DNA from: Pseudoneobacillus sp052180215
GTDB lineage: Bacteria; Bacillota; Bacilli; Bacillales; Cytobacillaceae
Direction of reading: 5' to 3'
Length of the DNA: 64,000 bases
Assembly (NCBI RefSeq): GCF_052180215.1
Contig: NZ_CP197471.1
Location: forward strand, 220,001-284,000
Under the pieces are notes generated by a model. It was not told where the DNA came from, did not search any database, and worked only from the letters and a program-made list of their open reading frames with translations. Shown one piece after another: positions 34,695 to 42,985 of this stretch; the stretch's first letter is position 1; each line of letters starts with the position of its first letter. The translations under genes and the position numbers were made by a program.

Positions 34695-35327
34695 ATGGGA
34701 CGAGAAAATATCAGTTCATACATTATTCAATCACAAGAAGAGGAAATTAAGCGAATTGCTTTAGAGTTGCATGAAGGTGTAGGTCAATCGCTTTATAGTG
34801 TCTTTAATGGTTTGCAGTTTATTGAAGCTGGTTTGGAACAGCCGCATTTAAAAAATTATTTAAAAGAAATGTCCCATATCATGGAGAAAACGATCCAAGA
34901 AATTCGGATTTTATCCGTCGAATTACATCCTCCTACCCTGATGACATTAGGTCTGCTTCAAGCGTTGAAAAGCTATGCAAAACTTTATACCTCTACCTTT
35001 GGAATAGAAGTCGTGATTGGATCTGAAGGTCAAGAGCAATTTATCTCGGAAAGCAGCAGTATAACTATTTTTCGAGTATGCCAAGAAGCGTTATCCAATA
35101 TTGCGAAATATGCAGATACTTCAAATGCTTATATTTCCTTTCAATGGTCAAAAGAATCTTTACACATGGTGATAAAAGATGATGGGAAAGGCTTTGATTT
35201 AGGAGCAAAAAGGTCCTATGGACTTGAGGCCATGAAAGAACGCATGTTTCTCACTGGCGGTGAATGTGTGATATCCTCTAAAATAGGAGAAGGTACATCT
35301 ATCGAAATTTCTCTTCCGTTAAGTTAA
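34695..35327 (+). CDS. Short soluble NarL-family histidine kinase (HisKA_3)
   Basis: 210 residues, only the kinase core. The H-box is IALELHEGVGQSL with H26. The dimer helix ends with LSVELHPPTLMTLGLLQAL. The ATPase box has ALSNIAKYAD, then DDGKGF and the Gly-rich end YGLEAMKERM. There is no sensor domain, so the signal probably comes from another protein, for example the GAF protein downstream. AAAGGAGG precedes ATG 34695. It is the first gene of an NreABC-like set. Confidence 0.87.
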   Translation: MGRENISSYIIQSQEEEIKRIALELHEGVGQSLYSVFNGLQFIEAGLEQPHLKNYLKEMSHIMEKTIQEIRILSVELHPPTLMTLGLLQALKSYAKLYTSTFGIEVVIGSEGQEQFISESSSITIFRVCQEALSNIAKYADTSNAYISFQWSKESLHMVIKDDGKGFDLGAKRSYGLEAMKERMFLTGGECVISSKIGEGTSIEISLPLS

Positions 35328-35352
35328 AAAAGGGAACAAAGGGGAGTTAACT

Positions 35353-36009
35353 TTGATCAAAATTCTGCTCGTTGATGATCATGCGGTTGTTCGAATGGGA
35401 TTAAAAATGTTATTGAACACTCATCCAGATATGGAAGTAGTGGGCGAAGCATCTGAAGGAAATGAAGGAATTCAAAAAGCAACTGAGCTAAGGCCGAACG
35501 TAGTGGTGATGGATTTAAGCATGCCCCATGGGAAGGATGGATTATCGGCAACATTAGATTTGAAAAAGCAAATGCCGGAAATCAATATCCTTATTTTAAC
35601 AATGCACGATGATGAAGAGTATCTTTTTAGAGCGATTCAAGCTGGTGCATCAGGATGTATTTTAAAGAGTGCTCCTCATGATGAACTATTAAAGGCCATC
35701 AAAGGGGTGGCAGAAGGGGATGCTTACCTCCATCCATCCGCCACGAAAAGACTGATGGAAGAGTATTTAGGAAGTATCAAAAACGGTAATGCACCTGATA
35801 GCTTCCACCTTTTATCTGACCGTGAAAAAGAAGTGTTAACCTTCATTGCAAAAGGTTTTTCCAACAAAGAGATTGCGGAACAATTAGTGATTAGTGTAAA
35901 GACTGTAGAGACCCATAAAGGTAACCTCATGGAAAAGCTACAAATGAAAACGAGACCTGAGCTGGTGGAATTTGCTTTGAAAAAGGGGTTATTAGGTTAT
36001 GGATTATAA
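35353..36009 (+). CDS. NarL/FixJ family response regulator (NreC-like)
   Basis: 218 residues. Receiver domain 1-120 with D8, D9 and the phospho-acceptor D54 (VVMDLSMP), and K105 in CILKSAPHD. LuxR-type helix-turn-helix from about 150 (LSDREKEVLTFIAKGFSNKE then IAEQLVISVKTVETH). Start TTG 35353 with AAGGGGAG. By family and context it should activate the molybdoenzyme operon under nitrate or low-oxygen conditions. Confidence 0.9.
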   Translation: MIKILLVDDHAVVRMGLKMLLNTHPDMEVVGEASEGNEGIQKATELRPNVVVMDLSMPHGKDGLSATLDLKKQMPEINILILTMHDDEEYLFRAIQAGASGCILKSAPHDELLKAIKGVAEGDAYLHPSATKRLMEEYLGSIKNGNAPDSFHLLSDREKEVLTFIAKGFSNKEIAEQLVISVKTVETHKGNLMEKLQMKTRPELVEFALKKGLLGYGL

Positions 36010-36024
36010 AGGATATGGTGCTCT

Positions 36025-36477
36025 ATGGAAGAAATAAAAGAATGTACGATTGCTGTCCAATTTTGTACGGACCTCTTAAAACATGTCCAAGTGGATTTTG
36101 TAGGTGTAGCGATTCAAAATGAGGTTGGGCCCGATGTTAGATGGCATTGTGCTGTAGGGAATTTAAATGATAAATATAAAAGAATAACAGTTCGTTACGG
36201 TAAAGGTAATGCAGGAAGAGTGATTTCCACTGGCAGCCCTGTGATGATCACTAATTTTCCTGAGAATATCTTAGGGAAATCAACGGACTATCCAATTATG
36301 CTTGCGGAAAAGTTGGTGTCTTCTTATGCAGTACCCTTATTTTTTAATGGTCTCCCAAAAGGAGTTTTATTGGTAGGAAATCGGTTTGAGCATACCTTTT
36401 CTAAAGACGAACAGCTTTTTATTAAAAAGTCAGCTTCTACCTTAGAAGAAGCCATCAAGAGCCACATTCGTTTATGA
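36025..36477 (+). CDS. GAF domain protein (NreA-like)
   Basis: 150 residues, one GAF domain from about 8 to 145: VQFCTDLLKHVQVDFVGVAI, RWHCAVGNLNDKYKRI, then RYGKGNAGRVISTGSPVMIT and YAVPLFFNGLPKGVLLVGNR. This is the size and order of staphylococcal NreA, which binds nitrate and restrains the NreB kinase (known). The residues that contact nitrate cannot be judged without an alignment. It lies 15 bases after the response regulator gene. Confidence 0.8.
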   Translation: MEEIKECTIAVQFCTDLLKHVQVDFVGVAIQNEVGPDVRWHCAVGNLNDKYKRITVRYGKGNAGRVISTGSPVMITNFPENILGKSTDYPIMLAEKLVSSYAVPLFFNGLPKGVLLVGNRFEHTFSKDEQLFIKKSASTLEEAIKSHIRL

Positions 36478-36528
36478 AAAATCTTTTTTTGGAAAACATT
36501 TTTCCAAGAAAATGAAAGGGGGCTACTT

Positions 36529-37614
36529 ATGAACCAGGATACAAGCAGTGAAGTTGACCCAAATCGTTCGCCTAACTCTAACTCGTATGACCGAGTGGTA
36601 GAAGAACTCGAAAAATCAATTCAGGAATTGAAGGATTTTAAGTTTGCCTTAGACGAATCCTCGATTGTGGCGATTACAGATGAAAAGGGTAAGATTAAAT
36701 ACATCAATGATCAGTTCTGTCAGATTTCCAAATACACAAGGGAAGAACTATTAGGTCAAGACCATCGAGTCATCAATTCAGGTTATCATTCGAAAGAGTT
36801 TTTTCGGGATATGTGGAGGACTATCGGGAATGGTCATGTATGGAAAGCGGAAATTCGTAATCGGGCAAAGGATGGGAGTTTTTATTGGGTAGACACGACG
36901 ATTGTTCCTTTTTTAAAGGAAAACGGTAAACCGTATCAATACTTGTCCATTCGTTATGAAATTACCGAAAGAAAACGGGTCGAAGCTGAGTTGCAAAAAA
37001 TGATGACGCGAATTATTGATGTGCAAGAAGATGAACGAAAACGTCTATCACGAAACCTGCACGACGGAATTGGCCAAAATTTATATAGCCATCTCATTAC
37101 GATTCACCGTTTGAAATCAGAAATGGACCATCCACTAATTGATCAAATGTTGGATGAGGCTCAGGAATTAATTGAAGAGGTTCGTGATATTTCTTGGGAG
37201 CTGCGTCCGTCCGTTTTGGATGACCTCGGTTTGATTCCAGCCATACGTTCATTCTTAAACCGCTTTTCAGAGCATTATAAAATAGATGTCTTTTTTGATT
37301 GTGTGTTAAGCAAAAGACTTCATTACAATATCGAAACGACGATTTATCGGGTGATTCAGGAATCGTTAACCAATGTACGTAAATATGCGGATGTAGAAGA
37401 AGCAGCCGTTACAGTTCGTGAAATGGGAGATGTCATTCGAGTGATGATTGAAGACCTTGGTAAAGGTTTTACAATAGAAGAACATTCTCGAGGAGTCGGA
37501 CTCTTTAGTATGGAAGAACGTGCACGGGCAGTCGGAGGAACATTACAAATCTCCTCGCAACCAGAAAAAGGAACCAAAATCATATTAGAAGTGCCATCCA
37601 AGCAAGAAAGCTAA
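36529..37614 (+). CDS. PAS-domain NarL-family histidine kinase (NreB-like)
   Basis: 361 residues. The PAS domain is at about 35-148 (FALDESSIVAITDEKGKIKY then INDQFCQISKYTREEL). The HisKA_3 H-box is LSRNLHDGIGQNL with H178. The ATPase part contains VIQESLTNVRKYAD, EDLGKGFTIEE and RGVGLFSMEERA. Only one Cys lies in the PAS domain, so the four-Cys oxygen-labile cluster of NreB is absent. It is the second kinase next to a single regulator. A terminator follows. Confidence 0.88.
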   Translation: MNQDTSSEVDPNRSPNSNSYDRVVEELEKSIQELKDFKFALDESSIVAITDEKGKIKYINDQFCQISKYTREELLGQDHRVINSGYHSKEFFRDMWRTIGNGHVWKAEIRNRAKDGSFYWVDTTIVPFLKENGKPYQYLSIRYEITERKRVEAELQKMMTRIIDVQEDERKRLSRNLHDGIGQNLYSHLITIHRLKSEMDHPLIDQMLDEAQELIEEVRDISWELRPSVLDDLGLIPAIRSFLNRFSEHYKIDVFFDCVLSKRLHYNIETTIYRVIQESLTNVRKYADVEEAAVTVREMGDVIRVMIEDLGKGFTIEEHSRGVGLFSMEERARAVGGTLQISSQPEKGTKIILEVPSKQES

Positions 37615-37636
37615 CTTTTAGCTTTCTTGCTTTTTT
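37601..37636 (+). terminator. Intrinsic terminator closing the Nre-like set
   Basis: AGCAAGAAAGCTAA pairs with TTAGCTTTCTTGCT across three bases, with a six-T run. The left arm overlaps the end of the kinase gene. Confidence 0.92.
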
Positions 37637-37655
37637 ATGTTGAAAGAAAAGACAG

Positions 37656-37740
37656 TTTAACACTTTAAAGCATTGGGGGTCAGACCCCCGACGCTTCACC
37701 GCGGTGCTGTACCGGGGGTCTGACCCCCAGCTCAGTAAAG
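37656..37740. repeat. Dispersed palindrome, compound copy 3 (two cores)
   Basis: Cores GGGGGTCAGACCCCC at 37675-37689 and GGGGGTCTGACCCCC at 37714-37728. The outer ends TTTAACACTTTAAAG and CAGTAAAG no longer pair well. It looks like two decayed or recombined elements joined. Confidence 0.85.
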
Positions 37741-37745
37741 GGATA

Positions 37746-37761
37746 AAGCAAGCGTTTGCAT
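37746..37761. promoter_or_regulatory. cre-like (CcpA) box
   Basis: The complement of AAGCAAGCGTTTGCAT fits the CcpA consensus WTGNAANCGNWNNCAW at all but one position. It ends eight bases before a -35 hexamer. Confidence 0.45.
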
Positions 37762-37768
37762 AAAGTGA

Positions 37769-37797
37769 TTTACATTTTCTTCTTATGAAGGTATAAT
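37769..37797 (+). promoter_or_regulatory. Sigma-A promoter of the ABC exporter leader
   Basis: TTTACA (37769-37774), 17-base spacer, TATAAT (37792-37797). Transcription would start near 37804, just before the short upstream ORF. Confidence 0.75.
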
Positions 37798-37829
37798 TTG
37801 AGAGTAATCAGTGAAGGAGGCAGAGAAGG

Positions 37830-37901
37830 ATGTATAACTTTCATTTAGTAAGAATCCAATTGAATACAGAACCTCAGGCCTGCCTATCATTTGTGTCGTA
37901 A
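37830..37901 (+). CDS. Short upstream ORF, candidate leader peptide
   Basis: 23 codons. The peptide starts MYNFHLVRIQLNTEP and ends QACLSFVS. It has GGAGG nine bases upstream, better than many real genes, and a sigma-A promoter ahead of it. Its stop lies 21 bases before a terminator hairpin, and the ABC exporter follows. This is the layout of leader peptides that sense ribosome stalling. I do not know the family. Confidence 0.55.
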   Translation: MYNFHLVRIQLNTEPQACLSFVS

Positions 37902-37922
37902 TATACTTTAGATTTAATCTTC

Positions 37923-37956
37923 GACCACAGATTCTTCAGCAGTCTGTGGTCTTTTT
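37923..37956 (+). terminator. Terminator hairpin between leader ORF and ABC exporter (attenuator candidate)
   Basis: GACCACAGA pairs with TCTGTGGTC around an 11-base loop, followed by TTTTTG. It lies about 45 bases before the exporter start. Confidence 0.8.
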
Positions 37957-38001
37957 GTGCCTAAAAAACGAATATACGTTCTACGAATAAGAGGAGTTGT
38001 G

Positions 38002-39015
38002 ATGATGATAACAGTTGAAGGTTTGAAAAAAGAATACCAATTAGTCAAACGTGACCCGGGTTTAAAAGGGGCAATAAAATCTCTTTTTTACCGGAAATAT
38101 GAAACGAAAAGGGCGGTAAAAGGAATCAATTTTACAATCAGTAAAGGTGAGACAGTAGGCTACATAGGAGCAAATGGTGCAGGGAAATCCACCACTATTA
38201 AAATGCTCACAGGGATACTAACTCCAACAGATGGGAAAGTAACCGTTAATGGTCTTATCCCATATGAAAATCGACAAAAGAATGCGAAGAACATTGGTGC
38301 TGTTTTTGGACAGAGAACACAGCTTTTTTGGGATATTCCAGTTCGTGAATCTTTTAATCTATTAAAGCATATTTACGAGATTCCTGAAGACCAGTACCAA
38401 GAAACGCTAAAAATGTTTACGGAGGTCCTAAACTTAGAACCATTATTAGGTGTGCCTGTTCGTCAGCTTTCATTAGGTCAAAAAATGCGTTGTGAACTTG
38501 CCGCTGCGTTTTTGCATCGACCAAAGGTTGTGTACCTAGATGAACCTACAATTGGGTTGGATGTGGCAGTAAAAGTGAAAATCAGAAAGTTTATAAAAGA
38601 AATGAATCAACGTTGGGGCACGACGGTCCTCCTTACGACACATGATATGCAAGATATAGAAGAAATTTGTGAGCGCATCATTATTATCGATGACGGCCAA
38701 ATCCTATATGATGGTGATTTACAAGCAATTAAGGTTCAATTTGGCCAAAAAAGAGTGATTCATTTTGAGTTATTAAATGACACCGCCTTTGAATTACCAG
38801 CGAATTTAATTGGAAAAGTAGATGTTCTAAAGAATGAAGAAGATGGTAACAAAGTAAGTCTTTCCTTTGACCATCAACAAACTTCAAGCTCTTATGTGAT
38901 CTCAGAAATGATGAGTTGCTACGAAATCCAGGATCTTTCTATTGCGGAACCAAAAATTGAAACGATTGTCGAGCAGCTATATAACAAAGGGGAACAGGGG
39001 GTAGCTCATGAATAA
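38002..39015 (+). CDS. ABC-2 type exporter, ATP-binding subunit
   Basis: 337 residues from ATG 38002, with AAGAGGAG six bases upstream; the ORF can extend to 37957 but has no ribosome site there. Walker A is GANGAGKSTTIK, the signature is LSLGQKMRCELA, Walker B is VVYLDEPTIGLD, and the switch His is in TTHDMQDIEE. The N-terminal extension (LVKRDPGLKGAIKSLFYRKY) is typical of the ABC-2 subfamily that includes NatA-like drug and lipid exporters. It overlaps the next gene by eight bases. Confidence 0.92.
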   Translation: MMITVEGLKKEYQLVKRDPGLKGAIKSLFYRKYETKRAVKGINFTISKGETVGYIGANGAGKSTTIKMLTGILTPTDGKVTVNGLIPYENRQKNAKNIGAVFGQRTQLFWDIPVRESFNLLKHIYEIPEDQYQETLKMFTEVLNLEPLLGVPVRQLSLGQKMRCELAAAFLHRPKVVYLDEPTIGLDVAVKVKIRKFIKEMNQRWGTTVLLTTHDMQDIEEICERIIIIDDGQILYDGDLQAIKVQFGQKRVIHFELLNDTAFELPANLIGKVDVLKNEEDGNKVSLSFDHQQTSSSYVISEMMSCYEIQDLSIAEPKIETIVEQLYNKGEQGVAHE

Positions 39016-39796
39016 GTATTGGCAAATTGCGAAAGCAAGAATGCAGGAAAACACTGCATACTCGGCCTGGTTTTGGGCAGGTACGTTTTCAAGTATTATA
39101 CGGCTGCTAATTATTTATTTCTTTTGGCAAGCCGTTTATGAAAATCAATCGACACTGGATAATATCGATTTACCTACCATGCTGACCTATATTGTGATTG
39201 CGATGTTATTGCAGGGATATATAGGCGGGGTTGGTGGCGGACTTGCGGAAGATATCAAAAATGGCAATGTGGCCATCGAATTAATGAGGCCTTACGATTT
39301 AATTTATAAAATGTTTGCCATTGATGTTGGCTCAAAAATCATGTACGTGTTTCAAGGAACATTACCACTGTTAATCGTTGCTTATTTCTTTTTGAAATTA
39401 TCCTTCCCTACCTCTATTGAGACGATCTTATTGTTTATTTTGAGTGCTGGATTAGGCATATGGATTGGAACCTTCTTTGATTTTTTAGTCGGAATTCTTG
39501 CCTTTTGGACGGTAAACATTTGGGGGGTACGTGTGTTAAAGGAATCATTGGTTACCTTTTTTTCAGGCGCTCTTGTGCCCATCACGTTATTCCCTGATTG
39601 GCTAAAAACGATAACGGAATTCCTGCCATTTCAAGCGATGATTTATGCCCCTGTTTCGATTTATTCTGGTTTATTAACAGGTACAGATGCTTATATTGCC
39701 ATTGGGATTCAATTCTTTTGGTTTATTTTCTTATACGTGTTAGTAAGGGTTATTTGGTCACAAGCGATTAAACAGGTTACCATTTTTGGAGGATAG
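39008..39796 (+). CDS. ABC-2 type exporter, permease subunit 1
   Basis: 262 residues, six membrane spans (first at about 22-42, last at about 228-250). The loop GGGLAEDIKNGNVAIELMRP, with the LxRPxD-type coupling helix MRPYDLIYKM, marks the ABC-2 (DUF990-type) permeases. It overlaps the ATPase gene by eight bases and precedes a second permease by 12 bases, so the transporter is a heterodimer of permeases. The substrate is unknown. Confidence 0.88.
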   Translation: MNKYWQIAKARMQENTAYSAWFWAGTFSSIIRLLIIYFFWQAVYENQSTLDNIDLPTMLTYIVIAMLLQGYIGGVGGGLAEDIKNGNVAIELMRPYDLIYKMFAIDVGSKIMYVFQGTLPLLIVAYFFLKLSFPTSIETILLFILSAGLGIWIGTFFDFLVGILAFWTVNIWGVRVLKESLVTFFSGALVPITLFPDWLKTITEFLPFQAMIYAPVSIYSGLLTGTDAYIAIGIQFFWFIFLYVLVRVIWSQAIKQVTIFGG

Positions 39797-39808
39797 GAGG
39801 GTTGAACC

Positions 39809-40600
39809 GTGCAGAAATATAGTAAGTTATATTGGGAGTTTGCTAAAAATCATTTAAAAGTAATGATGGAGTACCGGATTGACTTTTTGATTGGAGTCAT
39901 TTCGGTCATGCTTGAGCAATTTGCTTCCATCTTTTTTGTAAAAGTAGTCTTTGATCACATCGAACAAATCAATGGTTGGAATTTTTACGAAATCCTATTT
40001 ATCTATGGGATTGCTGCAACAGGGCGTTCTATCCACCAAATTTTCTTCGATAATTTGTGGACATTAGGGTGGCAGTATATTCGTCCAGGAAAGCTTGACC
40101 GTCTATTAATACGTCCCATTAATCCATTATTTCATGTGGTAGCTGACCGGCTCCATCAAGACGGCTTTGGGCAATTAATAATCGGACTTATCATATTAGG
40201 AACATCAATTCCGCATTTAGATATTACCTGGGGTTTGATTCCAGTCTTAATCTTAATTGTGTTGATCATATCTTCAGGATTAATTTTTATAGCTATTAAT
40301 TTATTTTTTGCAACCTTTTCATTTTGGATGATTGATAGTTTGCCAATCGTATGGGCCGTATTTAACTTAAGTGATTTTGCTAGATATCCTTTGACGATCT
40401 ATCATAAAGGAATTCGGATGTTTTTAACATGGATTATCCCTTACGGTTTCACTGCCTTTTATCCAGCAGCGTATTTTATTGACCAAGATGCGTATAAGTG
40501 GTTTGTATTATGGACTCCATTAGTGGCTGTTACCTGTATGGTATTAGCTTATGCCTTTTGGAAAAGAGGACTTAAAGCCTTTTCATCTACAGGAAGTTAA
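39809..40600 (+). CDS. ABC-2 type exporter, permease subunit 2
   Basis: 263 residues, six spans. It has the coupling segment YIRPGKLDRLLIRPINPLFH near 90-109, parallel to MRPYDL of the partner. GTG start 39809 with GGAGGG upstream. It forms the second half of the permease pair. No terminator is obvious right after it. Confidence 0.88.
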   Translation: MQKYSKLYWEFAKNHLKVMMEYRIDFLIGVISVMLEQFASIFFVKVVFDHIEQINGWNFYEILFIYGIAATGRSIHQIFFDNLWTLGWQYIRPGKLDRLLIRPINPLFHVVADRLHQDGFGQLIIGLIILGTSIPHLDITWGLIPVLILIVLIISSGLIFIAINLFFATFSFWMIDSLPIVWAVFNLSDFARYPLTIYHKGIRMFLTWIIPYGFTAFYPAAYFIDQDAYKWFVLWTPLVAVTCMVLAYAFWKRGLKAFSSTGS

Positions 40601-40681
40601 TAGATAATCAAAAAAAGCCGTTGATCCTTTTGGCCACGTGGGATTTAAACAATTAATCACTTACATCGAGCAAATAAGACA

Positions 40682-40732
40682 TTAACGCATTAACGCGCCG
40701 AGGGTCAGACCCCCGGCGCGTTAATGCGTTAA
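40682..40732. repeat. Dispersed palindrome, copy 4
   Basis: TTAACGCATTAACGCGCC pairs with GGCGCGTTAATGCGTTAA around a core with one change (CGAGGGTCAGACCCCCG). Confidence 0.9.
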
Positions 40733-40861
40733 ACTGTAGGATCCATTCCATCCCACCCCACATTACTTTCCTGTATCACTTTAAAGATATGGGACTGCCT
40801 CCATTTTAAGTGTGTGACCATATGATAGGTATAAATGAGTTGTGTTGGGGGTTATGAACGG

Positions 40862-42808
40862 ATGAATCAGTTTTATCAGGATTTACAGAGGTGTTTACCA
40901 CTAGGAGCACAGATTTTATGGGATGATTGGCGACAACGTCCAAGTGTTTATATGGAAGATATGGATGGAGATGGACAGGAGGAAATGGTTGTATCCTTTC
41001 GGTATGAAACAGAAGGATATTTAACCATCTTCAAACATGATTATTCCAATTGGTACCCTGTATGGACGACCCGAGCAACAAATCATACCGACCGAGTAAA
41101 AGGAATAGATTTATATCCAGCTTCTGTAAGGGAAGTAGGCGAAAAAAAGTGGGGCTATATTAATCATAAGGGTAAATTCGTTTCACCAGTAAGATATGAA
41201 GATGTACAGGATTTTCAATCGAACGGTTTGGCTGCAGTAAAGTTAAATGGTAAATACGGATTAATCAATCAATATGGTCAATTTATTGTTACTCCAAGGT
41301 ACAATTATATAAATCCATTCTCAGAAGGTAGAGCAGTAGTTCAAAACGATAAAGGATTTAAGATCATGAATGCACGGGGAAAAGAATTAACAAATAAATC
41401 TTATAGCTTTATAGCCAATTTTAAAAACAATAGAGCAATGTTTGCTGGTACAAACGAAGAAGGTGCCTATTTATATGGCTACTTAAACAGGCAGGGAAAA
41501 GAAGTCATTCCATTACAGTATGAATATGCCACTGATTTTAATGAAGGTAAGGCTGTCGTAAAGCTTTCGGATGGGACATTTCAATTAATCAACCAAAATG
41601 GAAAGATTATTCAAAGCTTTCCATATGCTCTTGTGGGTGAATTTAGCGAAGGTCTTATGTCTTTCCAGGAGAAAAGCGATAGTAAATTTGGATATATAAA
41701 TGAAGAAGGAAAAGTAATGATCGAACCTTCCTATACGGGGGCACAGCCGTTCCAAAGTAGAAGGGCAGTTGTCAATATGGGAGAGGACTTTCGTTTTCAA
41801 TATGGGCTCATTAATCGTTTAGGGAGTTTTGTGATTGAGCCCAAATATAATAATATTTTAATGCTAGGGGAAGAGCGTATCGCAGTTGGAAAAGCGATCG
41901 ATGAAAAAAGGCCATTTATTGGCTCTATCTATGCGATTGCGGATATTAATGGAAACTTCTTAACAGAGTTTAAATTTACGGATGTTCACCCTTATCGGAA
42001 TGGGTTTGCATCCGTGACTGATTTAACTAGTACGTATTTCATTAATAAAAGCGGAAAGGTAGCAAAACAGTACCCTGTTGTGAAAGGCAGCGGAGAATTA
42101 TCGTTTGAAGGGGAATTGATAAAAGGAATGATTGACTTGCGGCTGCGTTACTATGATTTAAAAGGTTTACTGGTATGGTCGCAAAATCAAATCATTTCAT
42201 TGAGTCAATCTTATCGAGTTATTGAGAAAAAATACAAACCAAATAAGGACTACTTAGTGTATTATCCTGAAATTCAGGGGATGCGTTTTGAAGGATTACA
42301 AAATAAGGTAAACAAAAAGTTAGAAAAGCTTTCGGGTGTAGGGGCGATAGAACCTAATAACCCATTGGACTATAGTTATACAGGGGATTTCAACATATTT
42401 TTTTATAAAAACCGCCTCGTAGTTTTAGAATTGAATGGTTACAAGTATCCATTTGGGGCTGCCCATGGAATGCCTAGTAAAATTTATGCGCATGTAGATT
42501 TAGAAAGTGGTGTCTTTTACAAATTAAAAGACTTGTTTAAGAAGGATAGCGACTACGTAGGAGTACTTAGCAAAATAGTGGGCGAACAAATAAAGAATGA
42601 CCCGCAATACTCTTATGTATTCCCAGGAAGCTATAAAGGAATTTCTGAGAAACAACCATTCTATGTAGATCAAACAAATGTATACCTCTATTTTCAACCA
42701 TATGAAATTGCTCCATATGCCGCTGGATTCCCAACCTTTAAAATTCCTTTTGCAGAAATAGAAACCATTCTAAATAAAAGTGGGGCCTTCTGGAATTCAT
42801 TCCACTAA
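40862..42808 (+). CDS. WG-repeat protein with DUF3298/RsiV-like C-terminus
   Basis: About 648 residues. Residues about 20-60 include DMDGDGQEEMVVSFR, an FG-GAP-like or calcium-loop segment. Residues about 90-400 carry at least seven WG/YG repeats (KKWGYINHKGKFVSPVRYED, KYGLINQYGQFIVTPRYNYI, FGYINEEGKVMIEPSY and others). The C-terminal 200 residues resemble the DUF3298 domain (YAHVDLESGVFYKLKDLF). No signal peptide. The job of the family is not known. Start uncertain between ATG 40835 (GATAGG upstream) and ATG 40862 (GGGGG upstream). It stands between two palindromes. Confidence 0.85.
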   Translation: MNQFYQDLQRCLPLGAQILWDDWRQRPSVYMEDMDGDGQEEMVVSFRYETEGYLTIFKHDYSNWYPVWTTRATNHTDRVKGIDLYPASVREVGEKKWGYINHKGKFVSPVRYEDVQDFQSNGLAAVKLNGKYGLINQYGQFIVTPRYNYINPFSEGRAVVQNDKGFKIMNARGKELTNKSYSFIANFKNNRAMFAGTNEEGAYLYGYLNRQGKEVIPLQYEYATDFNEGKAVVKLSDGTFQLINQNGKIIQSFPYALVGEFSEGLMSFQEKSDSKFGYINEEGKVMIEPSYTGAQPFQSRRAVVNMGEDFRFQYGLINRLGSFVIEPKYNNILMLGEERIAVGKAIDEKRPFIGSIYAIADINGNFLTEFKFTDVHPYRNGFASVTDLTSTYFINKSGKVAKQYPVVKGSGELSFEGELIKGMIDLRLRYYDLKGLLVWSQNQIISLSQSYRVIEKKYKPNKDYLVYYPEIQGMRFEGLQNKVNKKLEKLSGVGAIEPNNPLDYSYTGDFNIFFYKNRLVVLELNGYKYPFGAAHGMPSKIYAHVDLESGVFYKLKDLFKKDSDYVGVLSKIVGEQIKNDPQYSYVFPGSYKGISEKQPFYVDQTNVYLYFQPYEIAPYAAGFPTFKIPFAEIETILNKSGAFWNSFH

Positions 42809-42836
42809 AAATAATTGTAATATCAAAACAATCTAC

Positions 42837-42889
42837 TTTAACGCATTAACGCGCCGGGGGTCAGACCCCCGGCACGTTAATGCGTTAAA
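42837..42889. repeat. Dispersed palindrome, copy 5
   Basis: TTTAACGCATTAACGCGCC and GGCACGTTAATGCGTTAAA around GGGGGTCAGACCCCC, with one mismatch in the arms. Confidence 0.92.
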
Positions 42890-42985
42890 AGACAAAGTGG
42901 GTTTTTACATTTTTAAGAAGGTAATATTCACGGTTAAAAAGAATATAAACAATAAGGAAGTTGTTTATTAAGGGAGGCAAGAAAA

